From contig OW818693.1 in assembly GCA_942493335.1 (NCBI GenBank), forward strand, positions 3,162,001 through 3,226,000: a stretch of 64,000 nt of DNA, read 5' to 3'. Origin of the DNA: JAEWSN01 sp942493335. Lineage in GTDB: Bacteria; Bacillota; Clostridia; DSM-8532. Positions 8,475-17,461 of the stretch are shown here, piece after piece. The position numbers and the translations under genes were made by a program. The notes below the pieces were generated by a model. That model was not told the origin of the DNA. It saw only the letters and a program-made list of their open reading frames with translations, and did not search any database. Within the stretch, counting starts at the first letter, position 1. Each line of letters starts with the position of its first letter.

Positions 8475-9842
8475 ATGAAAGATGTGGAGGGAAAAAACGT
8501 GAAGAACAAGCGCATCTACAACCAACCTTGGCGATACGCCCTGGCCATGTTCGGGCTTTCCATTACGGGATACATGTATGTTGCGTACGGAACCTTCTTT
8601 TATAACGACAAGTTGGGCCTTCCCCTGACCACCATAGGGATCGCAACGGTGCTGTTTTCCATATGGGATGCTTTCAACGATCCCATCACCGGTTTCCTTT
8701 CAGACCGCACCCGCAGCCGTTTCGGGCGGCGCAAACCCTGGCTGTTGGCATGCACGCCGATTTTTGTGATTGCAGCCATCCTGTTTTTCAGCCCACCGGC
8801 CGCATTGGGCACCGGGTTGGCTCTGGCCGTATATTTTACTTTCTTTCTGATGCTGACGGAGACAGCCAATACAATTGCCACCGTGAATTACCACTCCCTG
8901 CTTCCGGAGCTGTTCCGTGAGACAGGTCTCCGAAACCGTGCCAATGCCATCCGTCAGGCGCTTCAGTTGGTGGGCATGATCATCGGCGTATCCCTGTTTC
9001 CTACGATCGTAAAAGCGTTTGCCAACAGTACCGGCGATCAGGTGCTGGGATACCGGCTGACGGCGATTATGCTTGGTGTGCTGGGCGGAGGGTTGATGCT
9101 GTATTCCTTTCTGGGCTGCCGTGAGCGGGCGGATTTCAGTGAGATGCCCCAGCCTGCTGTGAAGGCAACCATCAAAGCGGTGGCACTCAACCGAAATTTC
9201 TGGCTTGTGTCGGTCTCCCACTTCTTCTACCAGGCCACCACCGGACTTTTGCTGGCGGGCATCCCCTTCTTCATCAAATATGCCTTGGGGCAGCCGGACT
9301 CGATGGCCACCATCCTCTCCGCTTGCGTGTTTGTGTCGGCCATTCCGTCCATGTATCTATGGTACAGGCTCATCAATCGCCTGGGCACGCTGAAGGTATG
9401 GCGCATGGCGCTGTTATGGCTGGCCTTGGCGCTGGGCTTCATGTACTTTGCCGGGGGGATTGTGTTCGCCTCCCTGGCTGGGATACTGGTAGGCATTGGC
9501 ATCGCGGGGGTGACAGCCAATCTGGATATGGTCAATAGCGAGTTGATTGAAGAGGATGCCAAGCGCAATGGTGTCCGGCGCGAGGCTACCTTCTTTGCCG
9601 CCATCAGCTTTGTCACGCGTCTTTCGGGCCTTATCCGCAGCGGGGTGTTCGTGTTGCTGGGATGGTGGTTTGGCTTCCAGTCCAGCACAGTTCCCGGAAC
9701 GCAGCCAGGCAATGCGGCCCGGTTCATGATGGTGGTCTTTCCCTTCGTTTTGATGTTGATTTCCTTTGCGGTGTCTCAGTTTGTACGCTTCAAGGCCGAA
9801 AAGCAGGCGGTCGATTCGCCTCTACCGGACATGGAGGCTTAG
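8475..9842 (+). CDS. GPH/MFS-type sugar:cation symporter
   Basis: A 455-residue inner-membrane transporter with about twelve membrane segments, matching the glycoside-pentoside-hexuronide (MFS_2) group. The clearest sign is the block DAFNDPITGFLSDRTRSRFGRRKPWL around residues 65-90, the family motif between segments 2 and 3. A second conserved charged stretch, DMVNSELIEEDAKRNGVRREATFFA, lies near residue 350. The likely role is import of a sugar or glycoside with Na+ or H+. The start is ambiguous: the ATG at 8475 follows AGGGAAGGA, while a GTG at 8499 follows GGAGGG by seven bases and would remove eight residues. A long bidirectional terminator closes the gene. Confidence 0.8.
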   Translation: MKDVEGKNVKNKRIYNQPWRYALAMFGLSITGYMYVAYGTFFYNDKLGLPLTTIGIATVLFSIWDAFNDPITGFLSDRTRSRFGRRKPWLLACTPIFVIAAILFFSPPAALGTGLALAVYFTFFLMLTETANTIATVNYHSLLPELFRETGLRNRANAIRQALQLVGMIIGVSLFPTIVKAFANSTGDQVLGYRLTAIMLGVLGGGLMLYSFLGCRERADFSEMPQPAVKATIKAVALNRNFWLVSVSHFFYQATTGLLLAGIPFFIKYALGQPDSMATILSACVFVSAIPSMYLWYRLINRLGTLKVWRMALLWLALALGFMYFAGGIVFASLAGILVGIGIAGVTANLDMVNSELIEEDAKRNGVRREATFFAAISFVTRLSGLIRSGVFVLLGWWFGFQSSTVPGTQPGNAARFMMVVFPFVLMLISFAVSQFVRFKAEKQAVDSPLPDMEA

Positions 9843-9892
9843 GCATGATTCAGCCCAGAGAGGAAGGTGCCCCGGCACGTTGCGGCACGTTC

Positions 9893-9943
9893 AAAAAAGG
9901 GGTGTCACTTCTTCATCACATGAAGAAATGACGCCCCTTTTCC
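9893..9943. terminator. Bidirectional intrinsic terminator between the MFS gene and the ABC operon
   Basis: A long stem with A-run and T-run flanks. AAAAGGGG at 9895-9902 pairs with CCCCTTTT at 9934-9941, TTCTTCA pairs with TGAAGAA, and the loop is about five bases. It serves the rightward transporter gene and the leftward permease operon, which converge here. Confidence 0.9.
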
Positions 9944-9995
9944 CTTCCGCCCGACGGACGGAAGTCCACATCCGGAATGCATCGGCATGAGGGGA

Positions 9996-10883
9996 TCAGC
10001 CCTTGACACCGCCAATCATGATACCGCTGACAAAGTAACGCTGCAGGAAGGGATAAATCGCAAGAATCGGAACGGTGCCGACGACGATGGTGCAGTATTT
10101 CACAAGCAGGCGATAGCTCTCCTGGGAAGTCTGTCCGATGACGCCTACATTGCGCATACCGCTTGTATCGTTGTTGATGAGGATTTCGCGGAGAATGAGC
10201 TGCAATGGGAACTTGTCCTTCTTGTTGAGGAAGATGGACGGATTGAACCACTCGTTCCACATGCGTACCCCGTAGAACAGGGTGATGACAGCGACCGTCG
10301 CCTGGGCGAGTGGGACCATGATGCGCCAGATGATGGTCCAGTTTTTGGCGCCATCGAGCTTCGCGGATTCGACCATTTCATCCGGAACCCCATAGAAGGC
10401 CGTTCGCATGATGATCAGGTTGAACGTGTTGACCGCAATGGGGAGGATGATGGCCAGACGGCTGTTCATCATGCCCATGCCCTTGACCATGAGGTAGAAG
10501 GGAATCAGACCACCGGCAAAGTACATGGTGAAGACGATCCCCTTCATGATGAACTTGTTCCAGTAAACGTTCTTCCGCGACAACACATAGCCGCCGAGAA
10601 TGGTCAGGAACATGCTCAATGCGGTGCCGCCGATGACGTAGATCAGGGTGTTCATGAAGCCTGTGGCGATGTTGGGATTCTCGAGTACGAGCTTGTATCC
10701 GAGAAAATTCAAGGGTGGAATGGGCACGAAAAAGAAGCCCCTTCGGGAGAAAACAACGAGCGGATCGCTGAATGAGGCCATCAGCACATGCCACAGGGGA
10801 TAAATCGTGATCACGCACAACAGGGTGAGGGCAAGAATGTTGAAGACGTTGAAGATCTTTTCGCCATTCGTGCGACGGATCAT
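9996..10883 (-). CDS. Carbohydrate ABC transporter permease, LplC/MalG type
   Basis: A 295-residue permease with six membrane segments, third gene of a leftward operon with a LipO-type binding protein and an LplB-type permease. Family features: an N-terminal GEKIFNVFNILALTLLCVITIYPLWHVLMASFSD segment, LGGYVLSRKNVYWNKFIMKG, and an EAA-type loop reading VPDEMVESAKLDGAKNWTIIWRIMVPLAQ at about residues 180-205, which docks on the ATPase. It ends in ILAIYPFLQRYFVSGIMIGGVKG, the usual family C terminus. The ATG at 10883 has AAGGAG upstream; the frame extends further but only as noise over the neighbour gene. No ATPase gene is in the operon, as is normal for this CUT1 subgroup, which uses a shared MsmK-like ATPase. 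The substrate is probably an oligosaccharide or uronide. Confidence 0.9.
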   Translation of the reverse strand: MIRRTNGEKIFNVFNILALTLLCVITIYPLWHVLMASFSDPLVVFSRRGFFFVPIPPLNFLGYKLVLENPNIATGFMNTLIYVIGGTALSMFLTILGGYVLSRKNVYWNKFIMKGIVFTMYFAGGLIPFYLMVKGMGMMNSRLAIILPIAVNTFNLIIMRTAFYGVPDEMVESAKLDGAKNWTIIWRIMVPLAQATVAVITLFYGVRMWNEWFNPSIFLNKKDKFPLQLILREILINNDTSGMRNVGVIGQTSQESYRLLVKYCTIVVGTVPILAIYPFLQRYFVSGIMIGGVKG

Positions 10884-10896
10884 GTCGGACTCCTTC

Positions 10897-11859
10897 CTAC
10901 CACAGGCTTGTTTCCGAAAGCTTCCGGCTGACGCGGTTCGCAAAGACAACCAGCGCGAAGTTGATGACGGAATTGAACAAACCGACGGCGGTGGCAAAGC
11001 TGAAGTTCGCTTCAACAATGCCCTTGCGGTATACATAGCTGGAGATGACATCCGCTGTCTCATAGGTCAGGCCATTGTACAGCAGGATGATCTTTTCGAA
11101 CCCAAGGCTCATCATCGAGCCAATCCGAAGTACCAACAGGATCGCAATGGTTGGCATGATGCCAGGAATTGTCACATGGAAAACTTGCTTGAGCTTTCCC
11201 GCGCCATCAATGGTTGCCGCTTCGTACTGTTCCGGGCTGATGGCGGACAGCGCGGAAAGGAAGATGATGCTGTCCCAGCCGATGCGCTGCCAGACTTCGG
11301 ATGCCACATAGATGGTTTGGAACAGATTCGGGTTCCCAAGCATGTTGACCGGTGTTCCGCCGAATATTTTCGTGAACTCCCCGAAAACGCCATCGGATGC
11401 GGTGAAATCCCGCAAAATGCCGCATATGACGACCAGGGAAATAAAGTACGGCATATAGGTGATGGTTTGCACCGTCCGCTTGAACCAGCGGACCCGCAGC
11501 TCGTTGAGAAGCAGTGCCAGGATGATTGGCAACGGGAATCCCCAGACGAGATTCCAGAAATTGATGACGACCGTGTTGCGGATGACGCGCATCGCGAACG
11601 GGCTGCTGAAGAACTCCTCGAACCATTTCAATCCGACGAAGTTGCTGCCGAAAACGCCCTTGCGCGGGGAGAAATCGTTGAAGGAAATGATGATGCCGTA
11701 CATGGGGCCGTAGCACCAGACCAGGTAAAAGATGATGACAGGAAGGATGAGTCCGTAGAGCGGCCAGTTGCGGCGCCAGTCCACGGCAACCATCCTTCGC
11801 CAGGCGGCGCCCCTTGATTCACGCAAATCGGGCAATGCGGGCTTCTGTGCAAGTGACAT
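10897..11859 (-). CDS. Carbohydrate ABC transporter permease, LplB type
   Basis: A 320-residue permease, partner of the LplC-type protein encoded 13 bases downstream. Visible signs are NWPLYGLILPVIIFYLVWCYGPMYGIIISFNDFSPRKG, then FVGLKWFEEFF, the usual pair of segments in LplB, and an EAA-type loop ISPEQYEAATIDGAGKLKQVFHVTIPGI near residue 218. There are six membrane segments. The ribosome site GGAGG lies six bases before the ATG at 11859. A perfect 15-bp hairpin separates it from the upstream binding-protein gene, which should lower permease yield relative to the binding protein. Confidence 0.9.
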   Translation of the reverse strand: MSLAQKPALPDLRESRGAAWRRMVAVDWRRNWPLYGLILPVIIFYLVWCYGPMYGIIISFNDFSPRKGVFGSNFVGLKWFEEFFSSPFAMRVIRNTVVINFWNLVWGFPLPIILALLLNELRVRWFKRTVQTITYMPYFISLVVICGILRDFTASDGVFGEFTKIFGGTPVNMLGNPNLFQTIYVASEVWQRIGWDSIIFLSALSAISPEQYEAATIDGAGKLKQVFHVTIPGIMPTIAILLVLRIGSMMSLGFEKIILLYNGLTYETADVISSYVYRKGIVEANFSFATAVGLFNSVINFALVVFANRVSRKLSETSLW

Positions 11860-11880
11860 GAGCTACCTCCATCATGAAGA

Positions 11881-11914
11881 CCGGGTACGGCGGGTTTGTA
11901 CCCGCCGTACCCGG
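11881..11914. other. Perfect 15-bp hairpin between binding-protein and permease genes
   Basis: CCGGGTACGGCGGGT at 11881-11895, loop TTGT, then the exact complement to 11914. There is no T-run on either side, so it is not a classical terminator. In sugar ABC operons a stem-loop in this place protects the binding-protein message from 3' decay and lowers readthrough to the permeases. That role is inferred from other systems. Confidence 0.85.
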
Positions 11915-11935
11915 ATCAGGCCTTCCTCGTATTGA

Positions 11936-13663
11936 TCAGCGCTTGGCGTAACGCTGGATGGAGGCAGTCTTCAGTTCGATTGCCTTGTCGATGTTCATGC
12001 CTTTGATCGTGTCGACGAACTTGTCGAAATTCGCAAGATCTTCCTGACCCATGATGAATTTCAGGGTCATTTCGTCGCGGTAGGTGTTGACGTCGGTCAT
12101 GATGGAAGCCAGTTCTGTGCTCTCATCGGCGGTCGGGCTGATGTTGTCCGGCACGAGCCAGCTGGAATCCTGCGTATCCCACAGGTTGATGCATTCGACG
12201 ACTTCGGGTTCGAACTCATATGCGGCGCTGTTGCGCAGGTAGCCCCAGTTGTGGAGCTTGAACAGCGGGTACAGGGTCCAGAAGTCGAGGCTGGCGTCTT
12301 CCTTGAGCTTGGGATAGATCCATTCGTATTCGCCGTCGTCCTTCCACTTGTAGGAAACGCCTTCCGGTCCGTAGGAGCACAGGTCGCCGCCATCCTGGCT
12401 GTACCAGTAATCCTTCCAGGCAGCCGCCACGTCCACGAGTCCGTCCTCGACGAGCTTCGTGGTGAAGAATTCCTTGTCGCCGCGAACCGTGGAGTTGTCC
12501 TGATGAAGGTGAATGGTTTGTCCTTCATAGGAGGTGGGCTGCAGAACAGGTTTGAGGGAGAAGTCCGGATCCTGGGCCTTGCCGGTCAGAAGGATCTGAC
12601 CAAGTTCCCCATATGCAAGACCGAAGCCGCCGATCTTGCCGTTGGCAACATTGGCGTTGTAGGATTCATAGTCGCGGGTGGCGAAGTCGGGATCAAGCAG
12701 GCCGTCCTTGTACCACTGGTTCATTTTCTCGAGCCAGCTCTTGTACCCGGGGAGGATCGGTCCGTATTCGGCCTTTCCGTCCTTGTTGATCCACTCGTAA
12801 CCCGCCTCGTACGAACCCACGAACATGAAGTTCGTGGCGACGCCGTACCACTGGGTGACGTTCATGGCAAGCGGTGCGACGCCCTTGGCATCCTTCATGG
12901 CGCGGAGCATCTTGTCCCAGTCATCGATGGTCTTGGGTTGTTCGAGCCCAAGCTTGTCGAGCCAGTCCTGGCGGACCCACAGGCCGGACCAGGGATCGGT
13001 CGGGACGATGTCGATCATCGGGAAGAAGCACATGCGGCCTTCGTCGTCGACCATGTCCTTGCCGATGGCTTCGTTGTTTTCGCGCAGCCACTTGATGTTG
13101 GGCATGAGGCCCTTGTTGTAGGAGTCGGTCATCTCAAGGTAGACGCCATCGGTAATGGCCTTCTGGTATCCGCCCTTGTATTCCGGAGGTGTCGAGAAGA
13201 TGTGAGGAAGATCATCCGATGCGATGCGCAGATTGTAGTTGTCCGCTTCCTGGCCGACTGTCGGGTAGATGAACTCGACATGAACGCCCGTGCGCTTCTC
13301 CATCTCCTTGAAGACTTCGCATTCGTCAAGTCCCTGCATGACGGTTGAGCTGAAACCGCGCCAGACAGTGATCGTGCGTGGTTCCTTCGTCACAGGGAGC
13401 TTGGTGGCGTTGACGCCGTTGAGGTACTTGTCCGCACGGCCGTCATACTTGATCTTGTCCGTATTGTACGGGCGTCCCATGTTGTCGCTTTCCGGCACGG
13501 CCGGTGTGGCACTGTCGGATGCCGAGGCTGAGGCCGATTCGCTCACCGCGGCGCTGGAAGCGCTTGGGGAGGCTTCGGGTGTGGCCGTGCTGCCACATCC
13601 GGCAGTGGACAGGACCAACATGGTCAGTGCAAGGAACAGGGCGATCAGGCGGTTTCTCTTCAT
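11936..13663 (-). CDS. Extracellular sugar-binding lipoprotein of ABC transporter, LipO-like
   Basis: A 575-residue solute-binding lipoprotein, first gene of the leftward ABC operon. The signal peptide ends in a lipobox (LSTAGC, Cys23), then a long Ser/Ala/Thr-rich linker to about residue 60 that would hold the domain away from the membrane. The body matches the large LipO-type group 1 binding proteins: TVWRGFSS near residue 98, then VFKEMEKRTGVHVEFIYP, then NYNLRIASDDLPHIF, PWSGLWVRQDWLDKLGLEQPKTIDDW, and a C-terminal half with many aromatic residues. The length, 500-600 residues, fits this subgroup. The ribosome site GAAGGAGG lies before the ATG. It should capture an oligosaccharide for the two permeases. 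A 16-bp inverted repeat 85 bases upstream of the start is a candidate operator. Confidence 0.9.
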   Translation of the reverse strand: MKRNRLIALFLALTMLVLSTAGCGSTATPEASPSASSAAVSESASASASDSATPAVPESDNMGRPYNTDKIKYDGRADKYLNGVNATKLPVTKEPRTITVWRGFSSTVMQGLDECEVFKEMEKRTGVHVEFIYPTVGQEADNYNLRIASDDLPHIFSTPPEYKGGYQKAITDGVYLEMTDSYNKGLMPNIKWLRENNEAIGKDMVDDEGRMCFFPMIDIVPTDPWSGLWVRQDWLDKLGLEQPKTIDDWDKMLRAMKDAKGVAPLAMNVTQWYGVATNFMFVGSYEAGYEWINKDGKAEYGPILPGYKSWLEKMNQWYKDGLLDPDFATRDYESYNANVANGKIGGFGLAYGELGQILLTGKAQDPDFSLKPVLQPTSYEGQTIHLHQDNSTVRGDKEFFTTKLVEDGLVDVAAAWKDYWYSQDGGDLCSYGPEGVSYKWKDDGEYEWIYPKLKEDASLDFWTLYPLFKLHNWGYLRNSAAYEFEPEVVECINLWDTQDSSWLVPDNISPTADESTELASIMTDVNTYRDEMTLKFIMGQEDLANFDKFVDTIKGMNIDKAIELKTASIQRYAKR

Positions 13664-14285
13664 GTTCTTTCCTCCTTCGATATTCTGAACCGGCGTATTC
13701 GGTGCCGGTGATCAGCTGTACAGGGAAAATGAACAATTCAAACAAGAGATGTGTTATCACATCCTTGAAAAGTCAACCGTTGAAACAAAGGACAAAAGAA
13801 ATGCCTGCCAAAGATGTCGCCTTGAAATCGATTGCATAATGCCGGATTTGCTGATCAGGCCATTTGTGGGGGGGGGACCGATTGATCTGGTGCAATTCTA
13901 TCATTCCTGAGATAAAGTGGAAACACGACAATATTCACGAATACGACAATATGAACATTGCAACGAATGTAATCCGGACACCCGGTTCGGGCTGCATGAC
14001 CGGCCGCGCCACGCCGAGGAGGGAATCGGGCAGCCCCGGACTGATGAAGGCGGTATGAATGCCTCATCAAAAAAAGGCTGCCAAAGCGGGTACCTCTGGC
14101 GCGATGGCGCAGGTCGTTGCGCATACGATTATTCTATCATTCCCGCCATGTTCCGGAGTAAGGAAAAACGATCGAAAATATACGAAAAAAGGTGGAGAAT
14201 TTATCATTTCAATGCGGGAGAAGTTCTTGCGTCATTTTGGGTCAGAACGACTTCCGGTTCAACAAGCGACAGGGCGAACGCCTTT
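13664..14285. other. 622-bp intergenic region upstream of the sugar ABC operon
   Basis: The right part lies past the 3' end of the response-regulator gene and the left part is the leader of the binding-protein gene; both genes run leftward. It holds the inverted repeat at 13748-13763, a run of nine G at 13868-13876, and a hairpin (TGATGA... TCATCA) at about 14042-14069. I found no good sigma-A promoter for the ABC operon. The short open frames here lack ribosome sites and family resemblance. Confidence 0.6.
13748..13763. promoter_or_regulatory. Inverted repeat, candidate operator of the sugar ABC operon
   Basis: GATGTGTTATCACATC is a perfect inverted repeat: GATGTG, four-base centre, CACATC. 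The core TGTG...CACA is like operators of LacI-family or CRP/Fnr-type regulators. It lies 85 bases upstream of the binding-protein start, in the region where a promoter is expected. No regulator gene is adjacent. Confidence 0.55.
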
Positions 14286-14975
14286 TCATCTGAACCTGTA
14301 GCCCGCACCCCAGACCGTCTCGATGTATTGCGGATTTTTGGGGTCCGTCTCAATTTTCTCGCGCAGCTTTCCGATATGGACGGTCACCGTTGCGGCGTCG
14401 CCATAGGCATCCATGCCCCAGATGCGGTCGAACAGGACATCTTTCGAAAAAACCTTGTTCGGGTTCCGCAGGAGGAACAGGAGGAGGTCGTATTCCTTGA
14501 CGGTGAGCTGGACCGGTTTTCCTTCCACTGACACCGCGCGTGCGTCCGGATCCACGCTCAGCCCGCGCATGTGGAGGATTCCCTCGCGTTTCACGCCATT
14601 CCCGGTCAGCCGCTGGAACCGCGCGAGATGCGCACGGACACGGGCCACCAGTTCGCCGGGGCTGAACGGTTTGGTGATGTAGTCGTCGGCGCCGAGGCCG
14701 AGTCCCCGGATCTTGTCGATATCCTCCCGGCGCGCGGAAACCAGAAGCACCGGCGTTTCCCGTTCCTCCCGGATGTGCCGCAGCACCTCGAATCCATCCA
14801 TTTCCGGCAGCATGATGTCGAGCAGCACCAGATCGAACATGCCGGCGAGCGCCTTCTGGAGACCGGCCGTGCCGGTGTGCGCCATTTCCGTGGTCATCCC
14901 GTTGATCTCGAGATAATCACGCAAGAGTTCCGCGATGCTGACATCGTCCTCGACAATCAGGATGTGATCCGCCAT
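14286..14975 (-). CDS. OmpR/PhoB-family response regulator
   Basis: A 229-residue two-domain regulator. The receiver domain (about 1-120) shows the acidic pair EDD near residue 9, the phosphorylated Asp in LVLLDIMLPEMDG (about residue 54), and the Lys of ITKPFSP (about 103). The winged-helix domain (about 130-229) shows LTVKEYDLLLFLLRNPNKVFSKDVLFDRIWG and ends in VWGAGYRFR, the standard OmpR-type ending. The TTTGGAGG ribosome site is just upstream. It is the last gene of a leftward group with its kinase and an ABC exporter. A direct repeat phased at 11 bp in front of the first gene of the group (19466-19483) is its likely target, by inference. Confidence 0.93.
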   Translation of the reverse strand: MADHILIVEDDVSIAELLRDYLEINGMTTEMAHTGTAGLQKALAGMFDLVLLDIMLPEMDGFEVLRHIREERETPVLLVSARREDIDKIRGLGLGADDYITKPFSPGELVARVRAHLARFQRLTGNGVKREGILHMRGLSVDPDARAVSVEGKPVQLTVKEYDLLLFLLRNPNKVFSKDVLFDRIWGMDAYGDAATVTVHIGKLREKIETDPKNPQYIETVWGAGYRFR

Positions 14976-15021
14976 ATGGCCTCCAAACCGCTTGTGTTGC
15001 TATTTTCAGACGAGATACATG

Positions 15022-16509
15022 TCAGGTGCTCCGCGTGGGGTCCCCCAGCGGCAGCGTCCAGATCACGCGGGTGAACAGTCCGACTTCGCTGTCCAGGCGG
15101 ATGGTGCCGCCGTGGTCTTCAATGATCTGTCGGGCGATCTGCAACCCCAGGCCTGTGCCGCCCGTTTCAGAATTTCGCGCGGCATCCGCCCGGTAAAACC
15201 GGTCAAACACGCGTTCCAACTCGCTTTGCGGTATTCCATTTCCATTGTCCTCAAGCATGATTTCCAGATGGTCTCCGTTGAGGCGGACGAACATCTTCAG
15301 GGTCTTTTCCGGCTTGTTGTCGTACTTTGCGGCGTTTTCCGCCAGATTGTGCTGGACCCGCCGGATCATGTGCCTGTCGAGCCGGATGGATATCCCTTCC
15401 GGCAAAGCAATGTCACTGGTGACGGAAAAGCCGCGTTCCGAAAGGTCCAGACGGGTTTCGGCGGCCAGGTCGTTCCAGAATTGTTTAGCGTCGACTGTCT
15501 CGAAATGGAACGGCATTTTGCCAAGGTCCAGTTTGGAGAACAGAAAAAGATCATCGATCATTCGGTCCAGCACCAGCGTCTTGTCGAGGACCGTTTTCAG
15601 ATAACGGTCCTTCTTGTCCGGGGTGTCCGCAACGCCGTCAATCAGGCCTTCCACATATCCCTTGATGGAAGTGACGGGTGTCTTGAGATCATGCGAGATG
15701 TTGGCGACCAGCTCCCGCCGGTTCTCCTCCATCTTCAGCTGGCCGTCGATGCTTGCCTTCAGGCGGATCCGCATCTGTTCGAATGCGCGGACGACATCGG
15801 CCACTTCGTCCTTCCCTTTGGATTTCATCTCGAACTCGAGATTGCCCTCCGAAATGTTCCGAACGCCGGAACTGAGCTGCCGCAAGGATTTGAGAATGCT
15901 CCGCGAAACCAGGAAGGTCAGCAGCAGGATGATGAAACCCAGGGAAAAGAGGGTCACCCGTGCGACAATGCCGAAGTATTTCCCCGCCACTTTTCCGATG
16001 GGACCCATGTCCATGATCAGGTACAGGTGCCCGAGTTTTCCGCCGTCGAGCAGTCGGTCCAGAACGGTGTACGGAGCGTTGTTGACCATGATGTGGTACG
16101 TGTCGTAGTTCTCCATTCCGCTGCTGCTGTCCATCTCGCGCATGCCGGGGCTTTGCGCGATTTTCGCGAGGATCTCGGCAGCGTCCGCGCCGGGCGTGGC
16201 ATACAGAAGCTTCCCTGCCTGATCCACTGCCAGGAGGGAAGTCTGGAAGGGGCTGAGCGCTTCATCCAGCACCTTCAGGGTTTCGGGCTTCAGGAAATCC
16301 TCCGGATTCGCACTGATCCGACTGTCCACCTGGGAAAGATAGTCGCTGTTCTGGAACAGGTCGGACATGGCACCGCCGGCAAACCCCTTGAAGAACGGGG
16401 ATTGCTCCGTCACCTGCGCGATGGCCACGCCGAGTGCGCACACCAGGATGAAAATCGGCAGGATGGCCATGATGATATAGGACAAAATCAGTTTTACCCG
16501 AAGCGACAC
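15022..16509 (-). CDS. Membrane sensor histidine kinase
   Basis: A 495-residue kinase that partners the response regulator 46 bases downstream. The N terminus has a membrane segment (residues about 8-32), an external sensor region (to about 155), a second membrane segment (about 170-195, FIILLLTFLVSRSIL), a HAMP linker, a dimerisation and phospho-acceptor helix with the family motif ANISHDLKTPVTSIKGYVEG (His near 274), and a C-terminal ATPase domain with the N box, DNGNGIP and GGTGLGLQIARQI. The start is GTG at 16509 with AGGTG a few bases before; no ATG fits. The signal is unknown. The neighbouring ABC exporter suggests an antimicrobial-peptide or envelope-stress sensor. Confidence 0.92.
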   Translation of the reverse strand: MSLRVKLILSYIIMAILPIFILVCALGVAIAQVTEQSPFFKGFAGGAMSDLFQNSDYLSQVDSRISANPEDFLKPETLKVLDEALSPFQTSLLAVDQAGKLLYATPGADAAEILAKIAQSPGMREMDSSSGMENYDTYHIMVNNAPYTVLDRLLDGGKLGHLYLIMDMGPIGKVAGKYFGIVARVTLFSLGFIILLLTFLVSRSILKSLRQLSSGVRNISEGNLEFEMKSKGKDEVADVVRAFEQMRIRLKASIDGQLKMEENRRELVANISHDLKTPVTSIKGYVEGLIDGVADTPDKKDRYLKTVLDKTLVLDRMIDDLFLFSKLDLGKMPFHFETVDAKQFWNDLAAETRLDLSERGFSVTSDIALPEGISIRLDRHMIRRVQHNLAENAAKYDNKPEKTLKMFVRLNGDHLEIMLEDNGNGIPQSELERVFDRFYRADAARNSETGGTGLGLQIARQIIEDHGGTIRLDSEVGLFTRVIWTLPLGDPTRST

Positions 16510-16717
16510 ATTGCACCTGCCTGTTTCCGGAATTCTGGGTGGATCGCACAGTCCGCATGTCTCGCGAAACTTCTGTTCGCCATCATCCCAGCAACTGTTG
16601 CAACCGTATGTTCATCTTACCATGGGCGGGACGCAAGCGCACGGCCTGCCGGCCATGGTCGACGGAATGGTGTGCCGTCCGCAGGCCCATTCACGAGAAG
16701 GACGCAAGCCTTCTCGC

Positions 16718-17461
16718 TCAGAATGCGCGTTTTTCGAACCGAAGCCAGCCTGCCATGCCGAAGACCATCGTCCAGGAGAGCAGCACGGCCAATGCCGCCA
16801 GCCAGCCGGAGAGCGGAAGGGAAAGGGCGACGGCGCCGTAGCGGAGCCAGGTTGTCGGAAGAATGGACGAGATGCCTTTGAGCATGAGCGGAAGCAGGTT
16901 GACGACCATGCTGCCGAGCACCAGAGTGAGCAGAATCCCGCCGGCGCTCTTCAGCCATTGCGCGAGTCCCATCACCAGCGCGACAATCATCGCCATGGGG
17001 GCCAGGGATGCGATGAAGGAGGCAAACCCTGCGCCGAGCCAGAGAAGGAACGAATCGCGTCCCGGAAGGAAAAGGCCTGTGAGCAGAGAGGAAACCCACA
17101 TGCATCCGATGGCGAAGGCAGATCCTGCCCATGCGGACAGACCCTTGCCCCAATAAATGGTGGAACGTTCCGCGGGAAGGAACAGGGTGGAACGGATCGA
17201 GCCTTTTGCGATTTCATCGGTGAAGGCATCCAGTGCCAGAATCGCGGCCATCAGAGGGAAGATCAGCGTGGCCAGCAGGTTCAGGCCCGTAGGGAATAGA
17301 TCTTCCCGGGACAGGATGGCCCGACCAGGAAGGATGGCGTTCTGGAGCAAAGCGAGCAGAATCGGGGCAAGTGCGGCGATGATGCCGAAAACCAGCACTT
17401 TGCGGCGTGCGAGTTGTTTTCTCCATTCATTTCGAAACAAGACGGTCAATGCGTTCATCAT
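16718..17461 (-). CDS. ABC-2 type transporter permease
   Basis: A 247-residue membrane protein with six hydrophobic segments, typical of ABC-2 permeases of bacteriocin-immunity or drug-export systems: a short basic N terminus (NALTVLFRNEWRKQLARRK) followed by membrane helices, and a central ILALDAFTDEIAKGSIRSTLFLPAERSTIYWGKG motif that matches the D-E-x-x-x-G-T segment of this family. The start ATG overlaps the ATPase stop as ATGA, so translation is coupled. Export substrate unknown. A 208-base gap, with a short hairpin and no evident terminator, separates it from the kinase gene. Confidence 0.85.
   Translation of the reverse strand: MMNALTVLFRNEWRKQLARRKVLVFGIIAALAPILLALLQNAILPGRAILSREDLFPTGLNLLATLIFPLMAAILALDAFTDEIAKGSIRSTLFLPAERSTIYWGKGLSAWAGSAFAIGCMWVSSLLTGLFLPGRDSFLLWLGAGFASFIASLAPMAMIVALVMGLAQWLKSAGGILLTLVLGSMVVNLLPLMLKGISSILPTTWLRYGAVALSLPLSGWLAALAVLLSWTMVFGMAGWLRFEKRAF

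Noticed and set aside
13868..13876. Run of nine G as a phase-variation tract
   Set aside because: It is not in a coding sequence or a recognised promoter, so no switching effect can be argued.
14213..14302. 29-codon frame in the gap before the response regulator
   Set aside because: GGTGGAG is too far from its ATG and the product has no recognisable features.
16625..16720. GGACGCAAGC repeated twice, resembling part of a c-di-GMP riboswitch
   Set aside because: The other conserved parts of the GEMM fold are missing and no gene follows on that strand.
14992..16881. 629-codon plus-strand open frame over the histidine kinase
   Set aside because: The kinase on the other strand has all its motifs; this frame has no ribosome site or recognisable domain.
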